Assembly (NCBI GenBank): GCA_029448655.1
Contig: JACCLO010000017.1
Location: forward strand, 372,001 to 436,000
Direction of reading: 5' to 3'
DNA: 64,000 nt
DNA from: Wolfiporia cocos
Lineage: Eukaryota > Basidiomycota > Agaricomycetes > Polyporales > Phaeolaceae
The position numbers and the translations under genes were made by a program. Shown here in pieces: positions 1 to 10,931 of the stretch (positions are counted from its first letter, which is position 1; each line of letters begins with the position of its first letter). The notes below the pieces were generated by a model that was given only the letters and a program-made list of their open reading frames with translations, made no database searches and was not told the origin of the DNA.

Positions 1-1115
1 AGTGCGGGCGCCGTCGTGAATGCTTTCTTCATGAATTCGAATGCTGCCTGTTCTTTCTCCGTCCATTGGAACCCTGTCCCTGTGACCGTTTTTGTGAGGT
101 CTACTAAGGGTCGGGCGTGCGTAGAGTAGTGATCGATAAATTTCCGATAGAAGTTTGCAAATCCTAGGAAGGATCTGACTTCCTTGAGGTTTCGGGGAGT
201 CGGCCACTCCTTAATCCCATTGAGTTTCGCTGGGTCCATCTGGATATTTCCTGGGGTGATGACTAGCCCCAGGAATTCGACTCTGTCGACACCGAAAGCG
301 CATTTCTCGGGTTTCACGAAGAGATGGTTATCCATCAATCTCTGAAGGATCCGCCGTTCCCGTTCCTTGTGTATTTTCTCGTTTTCTGAGAAAATGAGGA
401 TGTCGTCCATATAAACGAGCACCCATCCTTCGAGGATTTCTTCTTTCAGGATTTCGTTCATCATTGCCTGAAAGGTCCCGGGTGCATTGCATAACCCGAA
501 AAACATAACCGTGGGCTCGTACAACCCTCGGTTTGTTTTGAAGGCCGCTTTCCATTCGTCTCCCTTCTTGATTCGCACGTTGTTGTATCCCGCTCTAAGG
601 TCCATTTTTGTGAAGATCTTTGCTCCTTTTAGCTTTTCCAGGAGTTCTGAGATCAGTGGTAAGGGATAGACGTTCTTTATCGTTCCTTCGTTCAGATATC
701 GATAGTCTTGACAGGGTCGTAGGCCGCTGTCTTTCTTTGGGACGAAAAAGAATGGTGACGCCATCGGGGATTTTGAAGGGACTATGAATCCCTTAGCCAA
801 GTTTTCTTTTAGGAATTCGTCCAGCGCCTGTTGCTCTTTAGGTGAGAGTGCATAGACTTTGCAGTCTTTCGGCATGAAATCGGGTTTTAATTCAATTGCG
901 TGGTCCCATGGTCTCGATGGGGGGAATGCTGCTGCGGACTCCTTACTGAACACCTTGGCGAAGTCCAGTAGGTGTTTCGGGACCATCTCCTCAATCGTTC
1001 GTTCTGGTTCTGGGGTTTTTTGTGCGAATTCTTGGGATTTCGTCAGCGCCTTCCTGACAGCATTGATGATTTGTATCTTTGTTCGGAACTTCTTTCGCGC
1101 CTCCCCCTTTCTTTC
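1..1115 (-). CDS. pol: Reverse transcriptase part of Pol, partial
   Basis: This frame opens after a stop at 1116-1118, overlaps the protease-dUTPase frame for about 125 nt, and is open to the window edge. It shows the classical order of a gypsy RT: a fingers region with a VPKKDSG motif near 740, [10 protein letters not shown] near 590, [12 protein letters not shown] near 490, and the catalytic YMDD with its aspartates at about 402-407. A connection segment [12 protein letters not shown] follows near 150. It would copy element RNA into cDNA in cytoplasmic particles. The frame lies +1 relative to protease-dUTPase, so expression needs a +1 shift or reinitiation. The C-terminal part lies outside the window. 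Confidence 0.93.
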
Positions 1116-1998
1116 CTATGATCCTAAGGTTATCTTTTGCGAAGCGTCGGATCGCTTCGTACTCTTCGGGAGTATAGAGCCGCTGCGCTGTTTCTCCTGT
1201 CTGATCCGTGGATCCGAATCCTTTCTCCCCTCGTTCTGTTTCATCTAGGTCTTCGACTTCTAAGATGTCGGGGGTGAGGTGTCGTTCAAAAATTATCTGG
1301 GCTATTCGCATGCCCGGGATAATTCTATGCGCCTTGTCTGAGTAGTTGAAGACGATGGCTCCGAGGTCCCCTCGGTAGTCCGAGTCTATGATTCCGGCTT
1401 GTACTACCAATCCGTGTCTGAGGGTGTTGCCTGATCGTCCGGCCAACTTTCCATACGATCCCTTTGGGATCTTCATTTTTACTCCTGTGGAGACGAGTTT
1501 CCATCCTCCGGCGGGAATCTCGGTTTCTTCTGCGGCGTAAAGGTCATACCCCGCAGCTTCTTGGGTCCCCCTTGTTGGAATTTTCCCTTCTGGGGCAACT
1601 ACCATCTCCACTGTATCCATTCGGATTGTGGCTTCTTGTTTCTTTTCTTCTGCCCCTAGTATCGATCGTACATCGACTGTTTGGTCCTTCCAGTCGATTG
1701 TGGGGTTTTCGTCTTTCAGCCATCCATACCCTAGAATCATATTTTCTGTTCCGATTGATCCTACGAGGAATCGGACTTTTCGCGTTTTCTGGGTCTTCGG
1801 ATATCGTAGTAGTATGGTAGCTTCTCGGTCTATTCGCCCATCTTTGTTTTCTGTTCCGTCAACATTTTTGACGATGATCGGGTTCTTCAAGGGTTGTGTG
1901 GGCACCTTGTATTTTTCTACCACTCTGCTGTGGATCAGGTTCGACATTGCTCCTGAGTCGATTAGTGCATTGCACTTCACGGGTTTTGCCAGCGTCAT
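991..1998 (-). CDS. Retropepsin-dUTPase polyprotein segment of element 1
   Basis: 335 aa from the first ATG; the frame is open further upstream to at least 2100, so it is probably entered by a -1 frameshift at the end of gag (gag stop 2088-2090). The N-terminal third is an aspartic protease with DSGA at residues 14-17 and a later ILGYGWL flap/psi-loop-like strand. Residues about 130-275 form a complete trimeric dUTPase with all five motifs in order: [33 protein letters not shown] and the P-loop-like [10 protein letters not shown]. dUTPase hydrolyses dUTP to dUMP and keeps uracil out of new cDNA. Its place between protease and RT, in its own frame, is unusual for fungal gypsy elements. Motif 2 has Gly where Pro is usual. 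Confidence 0.9.
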   Translation of the reverse strand: MTLAKPVKCNALIDSGAMSNLIHSRVVEKYKVPTQPLKNPIIVKNVDGTENKDGRIDREATILLRYPKTQKTRKVRFLVGSIGTENMILGYGWLKDENPTIDWKDQTVDVRSILGAEEKKQEATIRMDTVEMVVAPEGKIPTRGTQEAAGYDLYAAEETEIPAGGWKLVSTGVKMKIPKGSYGKLAGRSGNTLRHGLVVQAGIIDSDYRGDLGAIVFNYSDKAHRIIPGMRIAQIIFERHLTPDILEVEDLDETERGEKGFGSTDQTGETAQRLYTPEEYEAIRRFAKDNLRIIGKKGGGAKEVPNKDTNHQCCQEGADEIPRIRTKNPRTRTND

Positions 1999-2087
1999 GA
2001 TTACCGGGATGAAGAGGGATCGATTCTTCTCGAACGAGGTAATTACATGCGCTGCTTTCTCGGAGGGTAAGACCGTGGGCTTCCCTC

Positions 2088-3926
2088 CTAGGCAAAATCC
2101 TGTTCTTCAACGAGCCGTGCTAGGAGCTCGGGGTCCTTGGCTTTCAGGGCCCTAATCGCTGTGACCGCCCTGTTCGCGGTGATGTATTCAGTCTCTTCTT
2201 CAGAGACTTCTTCGATGCGAGCTTCTTGCTCGGTTTCTTCTTCTTCAGTTTTTCGAGTAGTCCGCCTAGGGCGGGCTGGCTTCCTCGGCCTCTTTGGACA
2301 GTCTCGCGACATATGTCCTGGTTGATGACAGGTGAAGCATTTTCCCTTTTTGATGTGATCGTCCCTTTCCTGGGTGGTCATTCGATCTACATCCATCGCG
2401 TTCGGATCTTTTGGTGCGGTTGTCTGTGGGGCACTAGTGCGTCCGTTATTCTGGTTCGAGGCTTGCCAAGCCTTTTTCTTGACAAACGGTTTGTCCCGTT
2501 TCAAGAATATCTTGTACGTATTTTCATAATACGAGGCAGCAGACTGCCATTCATCAATGGTTGCTGGTAGCGGTCGAACGCCGATGATGTATCGGGTCAT
2601 ATGTTCGGGTAACCCTTTCTCGAAGAGGGTTATGAGCAACGCGTTTCCGTCCGCGCTGTATCGATCGTACTGGGCCTTCCCGGCCAAGTTGTTGAACTCG
2701 GTGATATAGTCATCGATGTCCTTTCTGTCCTGGGTTACGTCCAGGATTTTCTTCCGCGCCTTCTGTACTTCTTCGATGGCTCCGAAGGCTTTCTGGAAGT
2801 CTGCATCAAACTGTGCAAGACTAGGCGGGAAGAATCGTTTCGTTTGGGGGTCCGTATAAACCCGGTGATAATTCTGTTTCCATTGGCCTGTTTTCCCCTT
2901 GTTCGAAATATAAGAGAGGATAAAGATCACTCTCTGAACGTCGTTCTGGAATGATGTTTCGTACATCGTAAACCAGGAATTGCACTGGTTTATGAAGTTC
3001 TGCATGTCGGATCGTTCCCCATCGAATACGTCTGGGGGATTGATCTTTATCATCGGGGGTCGGTAATACGGGTTCGGCGCCGGAGGTTGAGGCTGCGGCG
3101 CATTCGGTGGTGGGGGCCCGCCTGGGGGTCCTCCTCCTCCCGGGTATCCTCCACCCGGGTTTCCTGGGTTTCCTCCGGGGTTCCCTGGGTTCCCTCCAGG
3201 GTTTCCTCCTCCGGGGTTCGCGGGGGTTCCTCCTCCGAGTCCTCCAGGAAGGGGGGCATTCCCTCCTCCGAGTCCGAAGTGTCCTCCTCCGCTTGTACCT
3301 GCGGAGGTTCGTCCAAATAGGCCTGAAGGCCATGTTCCTGGGTTTGTCGTTCCCATTCCTCCGCTTGGGCTAGTCCAAGACGGATTTCCTCCGCTACCCA
3401 TTCCGGGTGCGTTCTGTGGGGGGTTTCCAAAGAGGTCTGTTCCTCCAGCCATAGGCCCAATCCCACTCTTCGCAAAAGCAGATATAAATCCTGGAGGGTC
3501 CTGTCCTCCGGTCTGGCTGTTATCTGTTCCTGTATAATTTCCAGGATTTCTCCCATCATCTCCGATGCGCTCAATTCCTGCCATTCCTGTGGCGCCCGAA
3601 GGCTGATTCGTATTTCCATCGGCATCGGAGGTTCTGTTGATGGTTTCGGTTTCGTTTTCGGTCAACGTCGTGGTTGACATCGGAGGGATTTCTCCGAATC
3701 GTTCGAACGCTTCACGCGTTATTTCCCAAGCGGTCGTTCTTGCGGAGGGGTATACTTCTACCCACTTCGATGCCCTATCTTCTCTTGGAATGACAACAAT
3801 TCCTCCGCGGTTACGGAAGGCTCCAATGGTGTCAGTCCACTCGTATCGGTTGAGTCTGTAGACTCCCTGAATGTCCTCGGGCAAGAGTTCAATCAGTCGT
3901 GCTGGGAATTCTGGTCCGAATATCAT
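2088..3926 (-). CDS. gag: Gag of element 1
   Basis: 612 aa from the ATG at 3926; the frame extends four codons further to a GTG, which is not a likely start. The middle is a Gly/Pro/Asn-rich low-complexity stretch (about 3050-3480) with repeated GGNPG-type units. A capsid-like gag domain follows (about 2520-3030), with FINQCNSWF near its start and an LFEKGLP segment. Near the C terminus is one CCHC zinc knuckle (CFTCHQPGHMSRDC), then a basic run and an acidic tail. It would form the particle and package RNA. The stop at 2088 overlaps the -1 frame of protease-dUTPase. Confidence 0.9.
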   Translation of the reverse strand: MIFGPEFPARLIELLPEDIQGVYRLNRYEWTDTIGAFRNRGGIVVIPREDRASKWVEVYPSARTTAWEITREAFERFGEIPPMSTTTLTENETETINRTSDADGNTNQPSGATGMAGIERIGDDGRNPGNYTGTDNSQTGGQDPPGFISAFAKSGIGPMAGGTDLFGNPPQNAPGMGSGGNPSWTSPSGGMGTTNPGTWPSGLFGRTSAGTSGGGHFGLGGGNAPLPGGLGGGTPANPGGGNPGGNPGNPGGNPGNPGGGYPGGGGPPGGPPPPNAPQPQPPAPNPYYRPPMIKINPPDVFDGERSDMQNFINQCNSWFTMYETSFQNDVQRVIFILSYISNKGKTGQWKQNYHRVYTDPQTKRFFPPSLAQFDADFQKAFGAIEEVQKARKKILDVTQDRKDIDDYITEFNNLAGKAQYDRYSADGNALLITLFEKGLPEHMTRYIIGVRPLPATIDEWQSAASYYENTYKIFLKRDKPFVKKKAWQASNQNNGRTSAPQTTAPKDPNAMDVDRMTTQERDDHIKKGKCFTCHQPGHMSRDCPKRPRKPARPRRTTRKTEEEETEQEARIEEVSEEETEYITANRAVTAIRALKAKDPELLARLVEEQDFA

Positions 3927-3960
3927 GGGCCCTTGCACCGTGGTAGGTGAGGGTGTGATA

Positions 3961-3971
3961 AGCTCGACCTT
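3961..3971 (-). other. Self-priming primer-binding site of element 1
   Basis: Read on the minus strand, AAGGTCGAGCT lies one base inside the LTR end. It pairs perfectly with the 11 nt at the predicted RNA 5' end (4307-4297), as in Tf1/sushi-class elements, where the first 11 nt of the RNA serve as primer instead of a tRNA. Confidence 0.7.
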
Positions 3972-3972
3972 C

Positions 3973-4680
3973 TGTTACGGGTCGAATACCCGTTTGTATA
4001 TTCGGGTCGCGAATATAGATCGTTCTTCTGCACGTAGGCACGTCGCCGTATGCAAGGCAAATACGCGTTAGATGCCTTCGGGTCCTAAGTGAAGTTCTTA
4101 GGAGATCGGTTAATATCCAATACGCGTTAGAGGATATAATCTGTTCAGGTGCGAGTCGAATAGGATATAAGACTCGCCTAAGTCCGAGAAGTCAGTGTGC
4201 ACTTCGAGGACTTAGTCGTTCGGTTGCTCGAGTGAGAAATACTGAGCGTAGTTTCCTACGTTTGAGAACGAGTATAAGACTTCTTGTTTGTACAACAAGG
4301 TCGAGCTGAAGAGCCTCGACAGTAAGTACACGAGTTTATATACTACGTTAGTTTTCAGGGGTCAAGCCTGTCCCAGATGTCACCGCTACTATCTACGCTA
4401 TAGTACCAAACGTTTGGTAAGTATGGAGTGATATATCCGCGGCGATAGATAGGAATGATGGCGGTTGAACGCCATCTATCAGCTAATAAACGATGAACAT
4501 GAAACGGTGGCAGAGTTGGATCTGCCAGCGATGAAACGCGCCCTATAGACTAGTACAACTGGGGATGCGCCCAGTAGAGTCACGAGTAGCCAGGGGAGTT
4601 GGTCGCGCAACAAGTCCCTGTATCGTATTCGACCAGTGGTGAGTTCTGCGGATGTTCGAAAAATCAAAATAACCGTAACA
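3973..4680 (-). repeat. 5' LTR of element 1 (family A, 708 bp)
   Basis: On the minus strand it begins TGTTACGG and ends CCGTAACA, giving terminal inverted repeats with TG/CA ends. The gag leader starts directly inside it. The same family is present as a diverged solo copy at 62811-63501. The minus strand holds TATATAA (4342-4336) followed 35 nt later by the predicted RNA start. Confidence 0.93.
4297..4342 (-). promoter_or_regulatory. Core promoter and predicted RNA start in LTR A
   Basis: TATATAA on the minus strand at 4342-4336 lies 35 nt upstream of 4307, where the 11-mer AGCTCGACCTT begins. Those 11 bases are the reverse complement of the primer-binding site at 3961-3971, so 4307 is the predicted first base of the genomic RNA. 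This start is inferred from TATA spacing and complementarity, not measured. Confidence 0.65.
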
Positions 4681-4778
4681 TATACTCACTCAAACTTGGA
4701 AAACAAAGCTCAGTATTGACCAAGCTCCATGATCAAATCCTCTAAGTCCCCTCAGACTTATAGGATTTAGGCGAGTTA

Positions 4779-5450
4779 CAGTTGTTCTGGAATATAATGA
4801 CACTTGTCAGTTTTTTTTCCACATCATTTGGACACATTGATCTTATGTTCCAAGCCAGTAAGCGCCCATCTCTCACACTGTCACTCCTTCATGCCAAGCA
4901 CTTTTCCCTGACATCAAGATATCCACACCTTCTGCAGACAAAGACAAGCTGTTTCCTGATAGAATACCCATTCCTACTCCACAAAACTCCAATGAAGAAA
5001 TCAACAGAAATGAGTTTGATGAACTAGCATCTAGCAGTGACTATGATACATGCACCTTGTGAATAGAAGCCATCACAGCTCAAGTAATAATGTGAGTATG
5101 TCCTTGCAATGGTGATGAAGGCTTGACAACCTGGCAGAAGTCATGGAAGATTTTTTGCCAGCAATAAAGACTGCTATGTGAGACTACTAGAATCTTGTAA
5201 ATGTCGTCCTCATCCCAGCCACTATTCCACAGCTGTAGGGCACAGGATCTCATGTCTTCACCAATATTCATATTATCCATGACATGAGAGTGTGATAGTG
5301 CATAGAATCTAGACAATTGCAGTGGAATACAGGTTCAGGCAATGGGCAATTATGGGTGCTTACTGGCTTGGAACATTGGCTCGGAAGATCGACACATCCA
5401 AATGATGTGTGAAAAAAACTGACAAGTGTCATTTTATTCCGGAATGACTG
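4779..5450. mobile_element. Tc1/mariner-type non-autonomous element
   Basis: Termini are CAGT...ACTG flanked by TA on both sides (4777-4778 and 5451-5452), the target duplication of Tc1/mariner elements. The outer 100 or so bases of each side are imperfect inverted repeats, for example TGACACTTGTCAGTTTTTTT at the left and its complement at the right. The interior retains a decayed transposase start on the minus strand. At 672 bp it is far shorter than an autonomous element. Confidence 0.8.
5080..5280 (-). pseudogene. Tc1/mariner transposase N-terminal HTH remnant
   Basis: The minus strand encodes a segment with DMRSCALQLWNSGWDEDDI followed by SHSSLYCWQKIF and KPSSPLQG. This resembles the paired helix-turn-helix at the start of basidiomycete Tc1/mariner transposases (family recognition from memory). 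No DDE catalytic domain remains between the element ends, so only a DNA-binding remnant survives. Confidence 0.6.
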
Positions 5451-5452
5451 TA

Positions 5453-6291
5453 ACACAACTTGCCCATTGAATTAATATCTTAGAACACAGAATTGGATAT
5501 TGGTTGAGCATGGGTATACAACCCATAACACTACTGGATGATGCTCTCCTCTGATGGATTATACAGTGTACTAGTAGTCCTTGGCTCAGAAGCTTAGATT
5601 ATTTATGAGCATACTGAACATACCAGAGCATATTGTAGTATTGAGCACATGGATGTTAGAGTCACACTAGCCAGCGATGTACTGAGGCAGCACATACTGT
5701 ATGATCCACATGATCACTAGCTTGATGGCATTGAGTTGCTAGCCTCCCTGGCAACTTGCTCTGGCAAGACTGCATATTTCTCGCTCTCTATAATTCTCCT
5801 TCTGAACCTATCACAAGATGCTAGCCTGTGCCATCCACCCTACCAGGATGTTCCTGTGACAGGCCAATTTCATGGCTAATGACATCCATTAACTACACCC
5901 ATCTTCTCTTATCTTATATGAGTGCCCATTCCTCCTGTCATAAGGACCCCAGATATTCTTATAGATATGGCAACCAAGACCTCAGATACCTCACATGCCT
6001 AACATAGTGACCCACAAAACCATTGCAATGTTTGCAACACTTTTATTCCCTGGTCCATATCTTGGGAACCCCTACTGAAAACCAGACTATCATGACCTCA
6101 TTTGAAAGCCATGCTTCTTATCACAAGATGACCGCACTGTAGTGATCTGCTCCTAAACCCCTAGAGACGTTGACTAGTCATTGATGTTGAGGATCCCAAG
6201 TGCATGGCTACTATTGAGTAGCCAGAGGTGAGCCCTCAGTCTAGCAAGATGAGGCAGGGGGAGATGGAGATGGCACACAGGGAGGACTATC

Positions 6292-6322
<31 letters not shown>

Positions 6323-6680
6323 TAAGGCCCAAATGACAATACTAGTTCTGGGGAACCCTAAAAGTTCCCAGGCTAGGTTATATACATAGGGGGAACCTCT
6401 AACTACCAGAGATGGGCCCACCCTGAAGAGGTGGTCCAAGCACAGCCCACTGGCTGGTTGCTAAGGACCTAGCTGCTAAGCCATAAGGACCTAGCAGGGT
6501 ATATAGAATAACCAGGCACCAGTAATGGTGCCCAGTCACAGTGTCATGCCACTACACAGTCATGTACCATTGTGTTGTGGTCATGTGCTACCTATCTGCC
6601 ATGTACCTAGGGCCCTACGCTGCCAGTAATGGGGTGAGGGGCTGGTGCTAAGCCTTAAGGGCTTTAAGGGGGTGCCCTTG
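5453..6680. other. No gene recognised; low-complexity interval
   Basis: No ORF with recognisable similarity. The interval is AT-rich at first and contains a 28-base G run (6292-6319). It ends at the target duplication of the next solo LTR. Confidence 0.6.
6292..6319 (+). repeat. Poly-G tract (28 G)
   Basis: An uninterrupted run of 28 G residues preceded by C and followed by CAC. This is either a real homopolymer with quadruplex potential or a gap or assembly artefact. Confidence 0.9.
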
Positions 6681-7630
6681 TGTCACAGATCTGGGACATA
6701 TAGCATATTTTTGCGCATTTATAGCATTTTATCTGGCCTTTCTACAGCCTCTACAAAGTTATCCGGGACTTATCCTGCAATGCCGCACCTGCCGAGGTTA
6801 TCTAACGGAAACCCTTTGCTGAATAGGCATTATCATACATGTGACCCATAGCCCTAGTCTAGCTGCAAGGCCCAGCCTCACTACGTCACCACACGTCATA
6901 TGCCCAGGCCCACATGTTGACCTGGCTCACGATGTCATTGCTCACCATATAGCGTCATCATGGCACCTTACCACATCAGCTGAATAAGCTTACGGACCCG
7001 ATAGGTCCATCAAGCTGAGAAGCCTAACAACCATCACCCATCACCGGCACTATGCAACCTCCGGGCTTCTAGCCCCAGCTTCACGCAACCTCTGGTCTTC
7101 TAGTCCCGGTGTTGCCCAACCTCCGAGCTAGCCACAAGGCCTCACTCCCACGTCACCACTGATCCGTCCATAACACCAGTCTATAACACACCACTCGGCC
7201 TTCTCGGCCTGAGTCATCAAGGGCCTGGTGAATAGCCATAGTCCCTCAAGGTGCCGGACCTTTGGCCTTCCATATACCCGGGCTGTGCCCGTATTCATAT
7301 GCCTAACCAGAAGGTGGCACCACACTCTCTCCATTTACTATTGGTCTGGCCATTACCAGCAGACCATGGCCATCGTAGAGTAGCACTTAGCAGTATCGTT
7401 GTTAGGGCGCACTGACCATTCCTTTAGGGTAGTCATACTAGTTAGTAGCACATGACCTCCCCTGTACATATTTAAGACCAGAGCTAGACACTCTGATATC
7501 TTAGTTCTATTTTTCTCAGCTTGCACTGTAGAAGCACCTCTCACCCCTGCTGCACTTGTCTCTCCTCCTCTCCAACTCACCTGTTCCTTGAAGGCTTAGT
7601 CTGGTGAGTCCCACAGGTTAGACTGTGTCA
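6681..7630 (+). repeat. Solo LTR, family C (950 bp)
   Basis: Starts TGTCACAGAT, ends GACTGTGTCA, and is flanked by a perfect 5-bp duplication CCTTG (6676-6680 and 7631-7635). No internal element sequence is attached, so it is a product of LTR-LTR recombination. A second copy lies inverted at 9965-10931; both share the segment starting CTGGGACATATAGCATATTT. Confidence 0.9.
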
Positions 7631-8095
7631 CCTTGGGCCCATATCATAGGGGTAGTCCATGTAGTTTGGCATATAGTAGAGGAAATAGGAGGGAATGTAC
7701 TTTCTTGTGACACTTCTCAGCTTTGATTTGAGCCCATAATCATCATGTCACTCCTTCTACATCAGCAATATCATCTACCCTTTCCAGACCTAGTATTGCA
7801 ACAGTTTTGTGGCTGTCAGCTTTGGGAGCATAAATGGCTTACAATGGCCAGGGATGGGGCCCATATTCACAGGTGGCATTTTATATCAGTACTCATGCAG
7901 TGTCTTCCATTTTGTACCTCACTCATGCATCAACCCATTTCAGTCACTTCTCATAAATCAACAAAGAAAAATGGTGCCATTGGATAACCTCCACTGCTTC
8001 ACTTTCCAATTACTGAGTTGAAGTATGGTATTGATGGTTTGATGTGGCCAGTATTGCACTTAAACCTCACTTGTATAGCAGAGACATCATGTCTA
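7631..8095. other. No gene recognised
   Basis: Lies between two solo LTRs. The ORFs of 70-80 codons here show no recognisable domain. Confidence 0.5.
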
Positions 8096-8719
8096 TGACA
8101 CACACTACAACCTAAGACACACACCTGGGGGAAGAGGGCTCGCACAAAGGCACCTTCCTGGTCCAGGGCATCTAAGGCTGAAGAGGCCAAGACAAGTCTG
8201 AGGTTCACTCAAGACTGTCGGCTGATTATATAGACTTCTACACTATTTGTACATATTATGCCGAGCGGCCGGTAAGGGCGCTGGCGCAAGCTAATTGGTC
8301 TAGCTATGGGGCCGGTATGGTATCAGAGCATGGGAGCATCTGTGATGTATGTCCATGGTGACGTAGCAGGTACAGCCCAAATCGGATGGGTTACCAATCT
8401 ATCAGGCATGATCAGTGGTTCTCATTGATTGAGGGGTTGTGTCACAGAACGGACCCAAGGGTCATCTAACATCCCTCATAGTGTAGTATGGGCGCTGCTG
8501 TACGCATGCGCACTCCCTCTACGTATTATTTCCTCCATCGTCATCCCTTGATACCGTATAGACCACCTGACCAGTAGATTAGTGCTGTAGGATGAGGGAC
8601 TTCAGTCAATTATCTTAATCTGCCAACTGCCCTTCGCTTAAGAATTGGCAGTTGCAAGCTAGGTTTGCATGCAGATTAATCTGCTAGCTGTGGCAGATTA
8701 ATCTACTGTGACAATAAAA

Positions 8720-8804
8720 TGGTACATCCAGGATTTGAACCAAGGACCTCAGCACAGATGAGAATAAGAGCATCGCAGCATACATTAGCCAACTGAGCTA
8801 CAGT
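8720..8804 (-). other. tRNA-derived arm (left arm, copy 1)
   Basis: On the minus strand: TAGCTCAGTTGG matches the pol III A-box and GGTTCAAATCC matches the B-box, about 50 nt apart. The acceptor stem does not pair well, so it is tRNA-derived rather than a working tRNA gene. Confidence 0.65.
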
Positions 8805-9100
8805 GCAACTAGTATCTGCACACTTTTAAGAAATATATAGAGTATTTTGTAAACTTCATTTCCGCAGTTTAACATCTTCCATAATGCAAATACAAATGAA
8901 TCTGCCTCTAAATACCTGTGATTCTAGTGTATTCAACTTTCCCATTGTGAGTTGCTCCAGGTCAGGCATGGTAAAACAAGCTACCACTATCATTGATTTC
9001 TTTATCCTTGTTGTAGCAGTTAGTTGCCTTGATGATTTGCGGAAATTGTGTGTAAAATTTGCGTTATATATATTTTGATTGGTCAAAGGTAATTGTTGTC

Positions 9101-9184
9101 ACTATGGCTCAGTTGGCTAATTATGCTGCGATGCTCTTATTCTCATCTGTGCTAAGGTTCTTGGTTTGAATCCTGGATGTACCA
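9101..9184 (+). other. tRNA-derived arm (right arm, copy 1)
   Basis: TGGCTCAGTTGG (A-box-like) and GGTTTGAATCC (B-box with one change) followed by GTACCA. Inverted relative to the left arm. Confidence 0.6.
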
Positions 9185-9964
9185 TTTTATTGTCACAGTA
9201 GATTAATCTGCCGTAGCTAGCAGATTAATCTGTGTGCAAACCTAGCTTGCAACTGCGATTTCTTAAGCAAAGGGCAGTTGGCAGATTAAGATAGTTGACT
9301 GAAACTCTACGTAGGATAGCGTGCGTACCAGGTACTCACGTGAAGGGTCACCACTCAGTTACATGTAGCGTAGCATCATGGTCACTCCTAGTTACATGCA
9401 CACAGGCCATGACTTTAGGGTAGACCACTCTGCTGTCCACACATGTATTTAAGATGTAGCAAGATGGGGGTTACTCCCCATCTTTAGGATTCTCGACAAC
9501 TGGGCTTGGCCCCTCTCTTACTCCTCTCTGTGTGTGTCACTGCTCCAGGGGCCCTGCTTGTCTGCTAGTCTGGGAGCCACCTCTCTAAGTCGACGTACAC
9601 TAGGGATGCAACCACCCGTGTAGCCTCTGCATTCACCACTGGAGGGTCGACTTCAAGGCTCTGGACAGTGGAAGCACCCCTGCTATGGCAGGTCCCACAG
9701 ACGAGTACGTCTGTGTCAGGTTGCCGGTAATGGTGGTTTGTAAAGTCCATCAATCGGGGTTCCTAGTGTGATTGGGACCAATGCCAGTAATGGTGGGGTT
9801 AGCGGTCTGTGATCAGTGACATAGCTAGTGATCGAGGACTGGCCGGTAATGGCCTTGGGTAACATAGGGTGATCAAGCATGATCGGCTGCAATCAGTGAT
9901 GTCATGTGTACTGCCCGTGGTCGGTGTTCCTAGTAGACTAGGGCATAGTGGACTTTAAGGCTGT

Positions 9965-10931
9965 TGACACAGTACTATCTGTGGGACTCACCGACTATGG
10001 GTCTTGACCAGACAAAGGGGGTGAGGGATGATACAAGCACAGCAGGGGTGAGATAGCTTCTACGGTGCAAGCCAAGAAGAATAGAACTAAGATATCAAGG
10101 CATCTAGCCTTGGTCTTAAATATGTACAGGGAGGTCACGTGCTACTATTAGTGTGCTTACCCTAAAGAGTGGTCAGTGCACCCTAACGGCGATACTGCTA
10201 AGTCACTACTCTACAATGGCCATGGTCTGCCGGTAATGGCTGGACCAATGGTAATAATGAGAGTGGTGGTGCCACCTTACAGTTAGGCATGTGAATACGG
10301 GTGCAGCCCGGGTATATGGAAGGCTGGTAAACCGGTACCTTGAGGGACCATGGCTATTAGCCAGGCCCTTGATGACTCAGGCCGAGAAGGCCAAGTGTGA
10401 TGTTGTAAACTGGTGTTATGGATGGACCGGTGGTGACGTGGGAGCGAGGCCTTGTGGCTAGCTCGGAGATGTGGCAACGCCGGCAATGGAAGCACAGAGG
10501 TTGCATGGAGCCGGGACTAGAAGCCCAGAGGTTGCATGGTACTGGTGATGGAAGCACGGAGCTATGGAAGTGCCGGTGATGCGTGATGGTCACTAGGCTT
10601 CTCAGCTTGATGGACCGATGGGGCATGGAGCTTTAGTCAGCTGTTGTGCCATGTTGCCATTATTATGCGAGTGGCACTTGCTGATGTGGAGAGCCTGGTC
10701 AACATGTGGACTCTAGACTCTATGATGTATGGTGACGTAGCTAGGCTGGGCCTTGCGGCTAGACTGGAGCTATGGGTCATGAGTGAGATAAGGCCTATTT
10801 GGCTGTAAGGTTCTGTTGTATAACCTCGGCAGGTGCAGCATGGTGGGATAAGTCCCGGATAACTTCGTAGAGGCTGTAGAAAAAGTGCTATAAATGCGCA
10901 AAAATATGCTATATGTCCCAGATCTATGACA
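9965..10931 (-). repeat. Solo LTR, family C, second copy (967 bp)
   Basis: On the minus strand it starts TGTCATAGATC and ends GTACTGTGTCA, flanked by a perfect GCTGT duplication (9960-9964 and 10932-10936). It was inserted into the family F LTR. Diverged from 6681-7630 by small indels and substitutions. Confidence 0.9.

Larger units (their letters stand above)
1..4680 (-). mobile_element. Ty3/gypsy retrotransposon, element 1, cut by the window edge
   Basis: Read on the minus strand, the order is LTR (4680-3973), a short leader, gag, protease plus dUTPase, and reverse transcriptase running off position 1. RNase H, integrase and the second LTR must lie outside the window. The LTR has TG/CA ends, and the flank after it is tatac (4681-4685), which should recur at the other end as the target duplication. 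The three coding blocks lie in three successive reading-frame registers: gag, then a -1 step to protease-dUTPase, then a +1 step to RT. No internal stop was seen in any block, so the copy could be recent or active. A related solo LTR lies at 62811-63501. Confidence 0.92.
8594..9310. mobile_element. Foldback element with tRNA-like arms, copy 1 (717 bp)
   Basis: The ends GAGGGACTTCAGTCAA and TTGACTGAAACTCTAC are flanked by a perfect 7-bp duplication GTAGGAT (8587-8593 and 9311-9317). About 230 bp at each end are inverted repeats; each arm has a tRNA-like segment whose A-box and B-box point outward. A core of roughly 250 bp separates the arms. Copy 2 at 21563-22278 has the same architecture with the core in reverse orientation. 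No transposase or reverse transcriptase is encoded, so it depends on enzymes in trans. Confidence 0.85.
8440..9718 (+). repeat. Solo LTR, family G, interrupted by a foldback element
   Basis: Starts TGTCACAGAAC and ends GTCTGTGTCA with a perfect GGTTG duplication (8435-8439 and 9719-9723). The foldback element 8594-9310 plus its 7-bp duplication sits inside; the native length is therefore about 555 bp. It was inserted into the family F LTR. Confidence 0.87.

Noticed and set aside
8884..9078. Conserved 60-codon ORF shared with 21795-21977
   Set aside because: Shared only because the foldback cores are homologous. Many amino-acid changes between the copies and no domain argue against a protein.
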